This document shows positions 54,361 through 64,000 of a DNA stretch of 64,000 bases, piece after piece. The stretch covers positions 311,830 to 375,829 of the forward strand of contig VTPC01090590.1 in NCBI GenBank assembly GCA_011009095.1, given 5' to 3'. Source of the stretch: Ignelater luminosus (Eukaryota; Arthropoda; Insecta; Coleoptera; Elateridae). The position numbers and the translations under genes were made by a program. The notes under the pieces were generated by a model. That model worked only from the letters and a program-made list of their open reading frames with translations. It was not told where the DNA came from and did not search any database. Position 1 is the stretch's first letter; the number at the start of each line of letters is the position of its first letter.

Positions 54361-54648
54361 CCATTTGTTATTGGTACGTTTTATAGAGTTCAACGTCGTG
54401 ATATCTATTATAGAAACGAGGAATCATTCCCCGGCTTGCGGGTTTGTTTACGAGCTAGCCATCTATTAACAGAATGTCAATTCTACCAAGTATTTGTTAC
54501 AGGAATTTGCCCAGCAAATGGTAAAACTAATGTCTTCTCTAATAGATGTTAGGCCGTAGAGAATGCAATTATTTATTGCGACCTTCTTTCATTAATGTAA
54601 TCCTGATGAAAGATTTTAAGATTTTGGTTTAGTTGGTTTAGTTTAAGA

Positions 54649-54966
54649 AGCTCTGTGATGCTAGCACCTCATATTAATTATTATTTCAATGAAAATGGCC
54701 TGACCAATTGTTTATTTTAGCTGACCAATTATCAACATTTCATTTCCGATCGAATGTGGTCTTTTATTTTCTATTTTAATCGAGATGAGGTGCTAACATT
54801 TTTTCAATGATCTTGAAAAACTTTAATAATTAATAAAAAATTCCCTATCGCTGACCAATTAATAGGACAAATTGACCTTTTATGACCATTTTGTGACCTC
54901 TCAGATGGCATAATTGTTTTTGATAAACTCGTAAGTCGCAATATGAGTTGCTAGCATCGCGGAGCT
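54649..54966. mobile_element. MITE with 9-bp target duplication (MULE-type)
   Basis: A 318-bp element with ends AGCTCTGTGATGCTAGCACC and, reversed, AGCTCCGCGATGCTAGCAAC (about 28 bp alike). Perfect 9-bp direct repeats AGTTTAAGA flank it (54640-54648 and 54967-54975). Inside are three copies of CTGACCAATT (near 54700, 54720 and 54852). A 9-bp duplication is typical of Mutator-like elements. No coding sequence. Confidence 0.75.
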
Positions 54967-54975
54967 AGTTTAAGA

Positions 54976-57155
54976 ACTTGAAATTTGTATACATTGGACT
55001 GTAATACATTAAAAAATATTCCCTAGGGTTCATGGCAAATTGGTGACAAATTTTATCTTTTATTTTTCTTATTAAGATGAAATAAAACAATAAACTTTGT
55101 TTAAATTTTAATCAAGACTTTTTCTAAATACCAAGGCATATAATTTGTCTATTATTCAATTTATTTGCAAGAACATAAACTAATGTAATGAATCCAAGTG
55201 GAAAATATAAATTCTTGAAAGGGCCTTTTTAAATTTATTTTGCTTATATGATTTTATTTATTTATATAATTTTATTTAAAAGGTGTACCGTTTTCTGACA
55301 TTATCTTTTGTATTTTTCGTGGAAATTACATTTTTATGAACTACCGTGGTATAGAACAAACTACAAAAAATAACATTATAAAAACTAAACGCTTGGTTCA
55401 TTATTTCTGGAAGACATCACAAACTTGGCTGAATGTTTCTGGGTCATATATGGCTGTGGCAGAATGACAGTTTGAGTATTGTAAACCGGGCTGTTTATCT
55501 ATTAACTCGGCTTGTAAAATCTTACTGATGCTTAATGTGCTTTAACGTTATGATTTTATGACGGTTTAACCTCACGCTGTTGTCTTTTTTTTTGTAACTC
55601 TGTAAATATGAGGAAAACTTGATTTCTTTTTAACAAAACAAAACTAATCGGTACTAAACGTTTATGCAAATTTTTTAATCGTGCAGCAGCGCCAAATGCA
55701 GACGCAGATATGGCAATTTTCAAAAATAAATGGAACAACACTTCCAACCTTACAAAATGAAAGCATGACCTATTACGACCCAGAAACATCGTGAACGGAG
55801 TATAATTATTCTTACTGTTGTGTTTTCTAAAAAAGCAATTTTATTTCTAACCAGCATAAATTGAGGAATTTTGACATTGGCATGTATTATAAAAAACAAA
55901 CTATACAAATATGATCCATTTTGTTTTTAAAATCTGTAATTACACAAAGACATCTCTGAATTGTAAAATGTGTTGCCTATTCCCAAACATTCAGGGGAGA
56001 CTGGCAATCGGCCCTTAGTTTCATGAAGTATGTCTAATGTTAGGTTATTTGAGAAATATTAATTGAGTATTTATAGTGTGATTTCATTTTACTGCAAATG
56101 TTTAGAATTTCATAGAAGTAAGTAAATTTGTTTATATTGTAGGATTATTATAGGAGCAAGCCATGGAAATCTGGCTGATTCCATCCTGTATATTATTGAC
56201 AGCTTTAAGAATGATAGAGGTTGAGCAAAGATTAATTTTAGGTTGTAGTTTTTAGCAAACTGCATTGGCTAAAATTACTTTTTTAAAATAATGATGCAGA
56301 ATAATTTCAATAACTTTGTATGATTTTAGAATATCCTGTCAAACTGGAAACGACGTCGACTTTCATTTGTTAAATGGGACCACTACTACTTCTTTATTGC
56401 TCCAATCGATAACCCATAAGGTTCCTAACAACTAATAATTTTTAACTTTTCTAACACCCTGTATAGTTCAGAACAAAAGAAAATGGGTTTTGCAAATCAA
56501 CTCCCCATTTACTAACACCATGTAGATCTAGAACGAACCGTGCATTATTAAAGTATTTGGCTTTGTTTAGAACTACTGATACTGGTAGATTTATCGGTAA
56601 TTTTTTTTTATATTATTTTCATATTATAGAAATGTTGACATTTTGTATCTACTAAATAACTTGAACGAAGGAAGTTGACTACTCCAATTTATTTTAATAA
56701 TGATTAATAGCTTAGAATGCAAAATATACCATCAAAGTGTTATGATTGTGTCGGTTACATTTATATTGATGTAAACGTTCAACAGGGCAGGGGGGTTATT
56801 AATTTATTATTTTATAATAGGTACTACGTACGTCATTCATTTAATATAAATAATATGTAAATGTAAATAACGACTTACGTATATACACTGCACACCATTC
56901 GTCTGATAAGAAATCTTATCCACGAATACACCTTTTTAAAATTTCGATTTAAGAAATAATTTAAATCCTAGCCTTGTTCTAGCGACACAGATGTAAATTA
57001 AATTTAGTAGAAGGTCAAGGCACCCACATTAATGCTATACGTAAAAACTCAAAGAAATAGAAGTGGATAAAATACAAATAAGAGAAGTTATTAAGTGTTA
57101 CTATTTTTAATATTTTATAGTGTATCTTGTGATATTTAAAGTGAAGACGATAATA
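54976..57155. other. Spacer upstream of the acyl-CoA dehydrogenase
   Basis: Includes dispersed repeat C2 (55160-55440) and a block at 56141-56310 whose CCATGGAAAT and GCATTGGCT...AAAATTACTTT motifs recur at 63790-63940. The 77-codon minus-strand frame at 55556-55789 is not recognised. The ACAD promoter must lie toward the right edge. Confidence 0.4.
55160..55440 (-). repeat. Dispersed repeat copy C2
   Basis: Inverse copy of 45210-45550 (shared CTACAAAAAATAACATTATA-type and TTATTTATATAATTTTATTT stretches) lacking some 40 bp present in C1. Confidence 0.6.
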
Positions 57156-59071
57156 ATGTCTCTGCGTGTTTTTAGCAAATGCATTTTAAACGGTAGGTAA
57201 TATTCCTTTTTCCCTTCCATTCAACAGGTGTTAATTTCGTGTAGGTTATGTTTACTTTCGTTTCTGGATCCTTTTCTAAAATACAAGAACTATAACAGAG
57301 ATTGTCAAACTTTTTTTTTTAAGTTTTATATACAGGATGCTCACGAAGACGAAGATTACCAGTTATCAAATTTTCAGGTTTGTTTTCAAGAGAAGCTACT
57401 ACTTTTTCAATTTTAATACAGAAATATTTAAAAAGTAATTTTATTTTTCTGAGCTTCTCATATATTATTGCTCTATTTAAATCTTGGTTTGGTTAGTTGA
57501 CCTTGAACGTAACAAATGACGTCACACGAATGCCATTATGAAAAAATTAAAAACAGAAACTTTAAAATCTAGTACTTATCATTTATCAGTGATTTCTTTT
57601 TTATTTCAGTAACACCCAAACCATTCAGCAGAAGTTTCACTATTAATCTGTCTGAAGAACATTTGATATTGCAGAAAACATGTCGAAGTTTTGCAGAAAC
57701 CGAATTAAAGCCCGTAGCAAGTCAATTTGATAAAGAACAGAAATTTCCAGTTGAACAGGTGCTTATTAATACAAAACTACTACACCTACATCTCATTATA
57801 AATATCAAATTGTTATTTAGATTAAGAAGATGGGTGAATTAGGTTTGCTATCAGTAAATGTGCCAGAAAGATGGGGTGGTTCGGGTCAAGACAGATTAGC
57901 ATTAGCTGTAGGAGTAGAAGAGATTGCCAGAGGATGTGGTGGCACGGGTGCTATTATGTCTATTCATAATACTTTGTACGTCAATTTAGTTGAAAGATGT
58001 GGCACTGATAAACAGAAAGAACAATTTTTAAAACCTTTCACATGCGGTATATTGGGATCTTTTGCACTTAGCGAACCAGGTTTGCTTGCAATTAATTTGA
58101 GTTTATAAAAATGAAAGTTTTAATTTTCAATTTGATAGATGCAGGAAGTGATGTGGGAAGTATATCTACAACAGCAACTTTGGATGGTGATAGCTATATA
58201 TTAAATGGAACCAAGTCTTGGGTTACTAATGGGCTAGAAGCAAAAGGTGCAGTGGTTTTTGCCACAGTGGATAAGACTTTGAAACACAAAGGTAAGAATA
58301 AAAATCAAGGAAGGCAATCATTTTGTATTAAATCTTATTTTTTAGGTATTACGGGTTTTTTAGTTCCAATTCCTTCGCCAGGTTTAATTTTAGGGCAAAA
58401 TGAAGATAAATTAGGTATAAGAGCTTCATCAACCTGCACTTTTACTTTGGAAGATTTAAGAATACCAAAAGAAAATGTTTTAGGTAATTTTTATTTAGGA
58501 TACACAATGTTGATGATTATTTTATGAATTGTGTAGGGGAAGTGGGTGGTGGGTTTAAAATGGCAATGATTCAATTGGATGAAGCCAGAGTAGGAATAGC
58601 TGCACAAGCTCTTGGAATAGCACAAGCTGCCTTGGAAACAGCAGTTGCATATGCAGCACAAAGAAAAACATTTGGCCAAACCATTAATCAATATCAGGCT
58701 GTGAAAGTAAGTTGGTTGGTTTTATTTTAAAGAGATTTTTGTTTTTTAATTGACTTGCATTTTAGTTAAAGATAGCTAATATGGCACTTCATTTAGAATC
58801 TGCAAGACTTCTAGTATGGCGTGCTGCTGTTTTATGTGATAAATCAGATAGGACGTCTAAACAATCATCAATGGCCAAATTAGCGGCCAGCGAGGCATCG
58901 GCTTACATTACGCATAGTGCTATACAAATTCTAGGTGGAATGGGATATGTATCAAATATGCCAGCTGAACGACATTATAGGGATGCTAGAATAACAGAAA
59001 TATATGGTGGAATAAGTGATATACAAAGATTAATTATTGGAGAGGCAATTATAGAAGAGTACAGACAATGA
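57156..59071 (+). CDS. Short-chain acyl-CoA dehydrogenase, mitochondrial (catalytic Glu replaced by Gly)
   Basis: Seven exons give 403 residues: 57156-57192, 57610-57758, 57821-58079, 58139-58291, 58346-58483, 58537-58706 and 58766-59071. Human ACADS has 412. These FAD enzymes oxidise short acyl-CoAs to enoyl-CoAs in mitochondrial beta-oxidation, passing electrons to ETF. The N-terminus is a basic, Ser-rich targeting-type peptide ([20 protein letters not shown]). FAD/substrate motifs are intact: [22 protein letters not shown], the QRKTFGQTI helix and QILGGMGYV. The C-terminal signature reads [15 protein letters not shown], where SCAD and MCAD have YEGTSEIQRL. The catalytic-base Glu is Gly383 (GGT at 59006-59008). 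The alternative base position used by isovaleryl-CoA dehydrogenase (helix G, LDLER) is Ala here (LDEAR), though a Glu precedes it. The fly relative is Arc42. Nothing else looks damaged, so activity may be altered or lost in an otherwise maintained protein. Confidence 0.9.
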
Positions 59072-61859
59072 TATTTACTTATTATACTTTAGAATTTATG
59101 ATGTTGATATTTAAATATAAATTTATTGTGGTGTATTATGATGATCTGCTCCAGTATCCAGATGTGTTTGTTTTATAATATTCTATACAGTATTTTAAGC
59201 AAATTCTTAAAGATATTTTGCAATTTGTACTGATAAAAATAAATATGGTCAAGGATGATTGATCTAATTAAATTTTCTTTCTTTTTGAGAAGTGTAACTA
59301 TTCTTTTATATAAGTCACAATTAATATAACTGAACACCTGAAATGTGACAGCACACATGTATCGAACAAAATCCTTTGTAATTATTTACACAAAATGAGA
59401 GTTTGCTGTAAATTTTGAGGTTAACTTTGACAGATGTCAAGTTATTTTAAATTTTTGTTTTTAGCATGATGACATAACTTAATGTCAAACAAAATATGAA
59501 ACGTCAAATTTAAGGTTATATTTATTAAGAAAATTGCAATAACAGTCAAGAAAACATGTTAAGAGAAAGGAAATAACCAATAAACTATTAAATAGTTATG
59601 TTAGAAAAACAGCGTTTGCATGGGCATTTTATTTGCCTGGGCAAATAGCATGATTTCTTAATTTAATCGCTAAATAACTGGGTAAATATAATTGAAACAG
59701 GCAAATGTATCTGATTAAATGACTTTTAGGCATATGTTAGTAAATAAATGTTGTTTTATAAAATAGAAATAACTGCACTTCAGGTTAGTACCTCTTGTAA
59801 TAGAATTTTTATTTTATATTACAATAGATCACTAAGCTAAATGCAAAAATGAAAAAGAGCAAAATGTCGAGTATATTTTATTGAATTTATTAAAGTCACG
59901 AATTAAAATATAGGGAAGCATAATACATCAATGTACCATAAGCTAGGTTAGAATCACAAATACCATGGTGTGATGTACTGCAATATTATTAATGTATTAG
60001 TTCTTGTTTCAGGTCAAGTAAAAGACAGTTTAAGAACATGTTCTAAGATTTTTAATAAGTAAACAAATTTGATGGATTTTGAATAAAGGAAACTGTTAAA
60101 TACACATAACCTCAATAATAGGCTGAATGCTGTTTGTTCAACAGGAAAACAACGTTTAAATAGAAATAAATGTTATTAATTATTATTACTTCCAGGAAGA
60201 AGCTATTTTCCTACAATTATTTACTAGTGACATATGTATCAAAATTAGGTACAAATTAACATTGTATTTTTATTTTTCATTGTAACACTTTTATTTGCAT
60301 TTTGGTATTTTTAAAATTGGCGTCGAGAGGAGCCGCAAAGCGGCCGAGCGAGTACCTATGTACATCTCTACTATTCTGCTTAATTCTTGCTCTATCAATT
60401 CTGTAACTGTACTGTAATCTACTGATAAGTTCAAAACTTTTGTTTATTTCCATCTTTTACTTGAATTTCGATATTTTTCTTGCTTGAAAAAATATTGCAA
60501 TTTTCCAGTAGTATAACTGAAAAGTTAAATAATGTAGCAATCATGTCATATTGTTAAAATAAAAAAAATGCAGCAGCTTTTATAAAATTCTTTTAATTAT
60601 AAAAAACTTCAAATTGAATACAATGCACGATGTTCTTATATTTTTAAGAACTACAGCCATCTTTTATAGGGAGCAAAATAGTTTCTATGCATACGCTTAA
60701 ATAACAAAGTTAAACTATGTTTTGTTTTGTTCAAATAGTATAACATTCTAACATATATCTCAATATCTTTCCCTTTTTTGTTAATCCACTGATCTTTAGT
60801 AAAATACCTATTAATGCCTAATTTATCACCTATGGTACACTTTTTAAGTTTGCTAAATTTTGCTATTATTTACCTAAACTTTTCTTCATTTTTCGTTCAG
60901 ATATTAAAAAAAATAAATGTCAACATGACAAGTAATTTAAAATTGAAATTAAAACAAGTATTCCATGATATCTGGTTCCAACCAATCAGAATGGATCAAA
61001 AACATGTTCTAACTTTTCTAACAATAATATTATACAGAGTGTATTTTTTAAATTTATCTATAGAAGTTCAGTAAATAGCTGGGCTACTGTAGTAATGTCA
61101 TTAGGATGAAGAGCGGTTATTTATGACGGGTTATTTACGTATAAATATGCTGGCACGTGCCATCTCATTTCTACTCATGTAAAATATTATTTCCTTTCGC
61201 TTGCTCTTATGTATTTGTGCATTGTCAAAACAAATCCATTCACACAGTAAGAATAGGAACTCTAATTACGCCCACATTGTTGGGCTATGATGAGAGTACC
61301 AGATTTATTTATACCATTCTTTGCACTAAAGATCTCGATGGTTTTAAATGTCTTTTTACAGTTATTGCTTTTAAATTGACTCATTCAGCAAGAGAAATCA
61401 TTTCACAAATTGTTAGGTTATGCCCGCCACATCGTAATAAATGTTGATGTTAAAAAATAACCATACTTTTGAAATGTTAATTATTTCGTTTGTGTTTACT
61501 AGATCTCCTCAAGTTATTATCTGGATTTGAAATTCTTTTCCAAAAACGCTTAATGTAGTTAAAATTTTTAGTCCTCGTGTTTTTTATTTAAATTTCAAAC
61601 TGTTCAGAAATAATAGTTCTAAGCTGTTTTGGCTAGATTAAATATACCTTATGGTTCTGTTTTGAATTAATAATGATATAAATAATATTCCACCATTTCA
61701 TTATGACTTTCAAGTTGTGAATATAGCTGTCAGTATAGAAAATGCACATTAGTATAGATATTAATCAAGACGCCAATTTGAAATTTTGAATTGTTTGTTT
61801 GACAGTTATGTGTTTAAGCAAACTCTTTTACATGAATTTTAAAAGTTCAATATTTTAAA
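59072..61859. other. Spacer between the ACAD and CAP-G genes
   Basis: AT-rich, with no recognised gene. A small GC-rich hairpin (GAGCCGCAAAGCGGCCGAGC) lies near 60330. Frames at 60814-61074 and 61157-61447 give products I do not recognise. The CAP-G promoter should lie just before 61860. Confidence 0.4.
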
Positions 61860-63729
61860 ATGTGGAAAACTAAGTTTCGCAATATATTTCATAAAGTACA
61901 ACAAAGTTCGTCTTGTCATCAGAAATACCGACAAATTTTATGTAATATTTATAACGATGTAAACTTGGCGGTATTTATAACTTTGATACTTTAACCTACA
62001 AATTTGAATTTTCTAGGTTGATTTTGAAGATTTTGAAATTGAATTTATGCGGTGCATTGAAATTATGCTAGGACAAGATGCTTTACATAAAAATCTATAT
62101 GCTGACAGAAGTTTAGAGTTTGCTGCCACTTTTGTAACTTATTTAACAAATTCACGAAATGGCAACAAATCAGACAATGAGAATGAAACTGAAGATTCTG
62201 AAGTTGAAACGCATCCTTTTCTCAATTCAGTTATTCGTAACACTTTAGTGGTATGCATTTAGTTATCTTTTTAAATTCTGTAAGGTGTGTTTTGGGTTTT
62301 TTTAGAATCACAATAATACTCATGTGTCCGTGCGTTATAGAACGTGTCAATTTGTTGATCTTATATTAAGAAATATAGGAGAAGATGCTCATATAGAAAA
62401 TGACTTGTGGAATATTATCTTGGACTGTTTGTTAGAGAGAATTAAGGTAGAAACAATAATATACTGAAAGACAACAGGAATATTTAATATTAATTTTAGG
62501 ACATGAAACCTACAGTTCGAATACAAGCTGTTCGTGCTTTAGCACGTTTACAATCACCTCTGGATAGTGAATGTCCAGTAATTCAAGCTTTTTTAGAACG
62601 AATGTATGACTGTAGTGCAACAGTATGTATGAAGAAATGTACCTGTTGTTTTGTTTACAAGACGATGTGTTTTTTATTGCAGGTAAGGAAAGAAATAGTT
62701 GAAGTGATAGCTCCAACGCCGCTAACAACTGCCAAAATAGTAGAGAAAGTTAGAGATGCTGACCATATTGTACGTTTAGCTGCATATCGTAAATGTTCAA
62801 AGATGGGACCAAAAATGGTTAAATTAGTAGACAGACAGTCTGTTGTTATGAATGGTTTTAACGAAATGCACGATGCTGTGAGACGTTGCTTCTTAGAAGA
62901 CACTTTACCTAAATGGTTAAGTGCATATAACGGTGATTATTTAAAGCTTTTCTATGCATTGAAAGTCGATGCGTTTGCTGAAGATATAAAACAAACTGAA
63001 ATCGTTTGTAAGAAGGTTTTAGAATTATTTTTAAAGTATGTAATAAAGTACAATCATTATGGTTGTTTTGAATTATTCCATTTATAATTTGTAGGACTCA
63101 CCAATTGTCCACAATAATTGAATATTTACCAATTGATGAAGATAAAATGATACCATTTGAAAAGTTGAATTATGAAACTGCTCTATATTGGAGTATTATA
63201 GTGGATTATCTTAGAAAAGTAGATTCATCTGAAGATTACTTAGATAATGTAATTCCAGAATTGCTTCCGTTTTGTGTATACATGGAAAGGTACATTAGTC
63301 TGTAATTATAAAAGTAGCAATAATAGTACTAATATTATTTTTTACAGAATTGTTGCAGAAACATCTAAAACAGCCGAAGGCTGGAAATATATTGAATGCC
63401 AGCACGTATTGCATCAGTTAATACACATTGCTGGAAATTATGATTTAGGCGATGAGGTAAAATCGATTCTTTTGCGTATTATTTTCTAGTATTAAGAGTT
63501 AAATTTATTTCAGGCCGGTCGTAGAGCTCTTCGAGCATTAGTAATGAATATGATAACCACAATAAGATTGGAAGAGCAAAATATAGCAGAAATGATGGTC
63601 ATCTTGGCAAAGTTAAATCCTGTACTCGATTCGCTCACTATTGACATATGTTCTGTAATATCTGAGATTAGGGAACCTTTAGTGGCGCAACCACCATCGG
63701 AAGAAATGACAAGACAAAATGATTTTAAG
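61860..63729 (+). CDS. Cap-G: Condensin complex subunit 3 (CAP-G/NCAPG), 5' part
   Basis: Eight exons are present and the gene runs off the right edge: 61860-61970, 62017-62250, 62306-62446, 62500-62622, 62683-63035, 63095-63289, 63348-63456 and 63514-63729 (donor GTACTA follows). They encode the first 494 residues; human NCAPG is about 1,015. CAP-G is a HEAT-repeat, non-SMC subunit of condensin I, which compacts mitotic chromosomes. Matching blocks are VERVIEFAAKF-like LYADRSLEFAATFVTYLT, VRYRTCQFVDLILRNI, KPTVRIQAVRALARLQSP (HEAT repeat with DSECPV), EVIAPTPLTTAKIVEKVRDA, NYETALYWSIIVDYL and the ISEIREPLV motif before the family's charged segment. Start set at ATG 61860 (MWKTKFRNIF), which precedes a short 5' exon in phase 0. 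All splices keep frame, and there are no defects. Confidence 0.93.
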
Positions 63730-64000
63730 GTACTATTAAAGAATCTTTCAAAGTAATTATCTGCTTCAAATTATAATACAGTACGATTGGCCATGGAAAT
63801 TTGACAGGTTTCAATTGACAACTTAAAAAATTGGTAAAGGTTAGGTAAAAATGAATGTTAGATTATATTTATTTAGCATAATGCATTGGCTATGTTGCCA
63901 AATTTGCATCAATTAAAATTACTTTATTAAAATAATAATGTAGGATAATTAGGGGCGATTTGTTCAAGATTTTAGTTAGTTTTTCTATGCAGACGGCTTA
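63730..64000 (+). other. CAP-G intron (to window end)
   Basis: Intron following CAP-G exon 8. It includes part of a dispersed repeat (63790-63940) also seen at 56141-56310. Confidence 0.5.

Noticed and set aside
61157-61447. 96-codon plus-strand frame before CAP-G
   Set aside because: No family recognised and no splice or start context; likely chance or an old repeat.

Overview
The window is AT-rich nuclear DNA from an animal, almost certainly an insect. The evidence is short GT-AG introns inside conserved genes, an E(z) histone methyltransferase, an AGTRAP-type membrane protein of the insect form, and a dense mix of insect mobile elements (irritans-type mariner, Tc1, P superfamily, hAT, MULE, Jockey-like LINEs, Penelope). 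A beetle or similar insect is possible, but the order cannot be fixed from sequence alone. All coordinates and splice joins below were worked out by hand from GT-AG sites, reading phase and family conservation.

Host genes, left to right: the 3' part of a secreted Ly6/uPAR-like gene (+, 234-722); an AGTRAP homologue (-, 14846-16162, 5 exons, 161 aa); ribokinase (-, 17480-19914, 5 exons, 316 aa); a cation-dependent mannose-6-phosphate-receptor-like type I membrane protein (+, 21022-22063, 5 exons, 261 aa), head-to-head with ribokinase; E(z)/EZH, the PRC2 catalytic subunit (+, 29688-34540, 11 exons, 742 aa); a large SIM-containing RNF4-like RING protein (+, 36827-41648, 9 exons, 717 aa); the C-terminal part of a smoothelin-like calponin-homology gene (-, 49645-51819) that carries a nonsense codon and an apparent frameshift; a short-chain acyl-CoA dehydrogenase (+, 57156-59071, 7 exons, 403 aa) that lacks the usual catalytic glutamate; and the 5' part of condensin subunit CAP-G/NCAPG (+, 61860 to beyond 63729). 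The genes do not form one pathway. The window looks like ordinary gene neighbourhoods separated by transposon-filled spacers.

Mobile DNA fills much of the rest. Jockey-like, CR1-like and other LINE remnants lie at 970-3935, 5600-8038, 9350-11900, 35250-36000 and 44520-45060. Two inverted Penelope fragments with GIY-YIG endonuclease motifs lie at 26450-27830. DNA transposons include a near-intact irritans-type mariner (23621-24918, one stop codon), a Tc1 element (42435-44095), a deleted Tc1/mariner relative (22323-22854), a P-superfamily element with a THAP domain (46080-49205) and a decayed MULE (53330-54360). Several non-autonomous elements have clear target duplications: four hAT-type with 8 bp (3563-3819, 18794-19064, 27352-27657, 39228-39798) and one with 9 bp, as expected for MULEs (54649-54966). 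A 1.28-kb near-perfect palindrome (47036-48312) sits inside the P-like element.

The items most worth a second look are the acyl-CoA dehydrogenase with Gly in place of the catalytic Glu, the TGA at an invariant Trp codon of the smoothelin-like CH domain, the giant fold-back element, and the palindromic GGACGTCC-rich element at 4193-4640. I did not find a clear new biological system such as a CRISPR-like array or a novel gene cluster.
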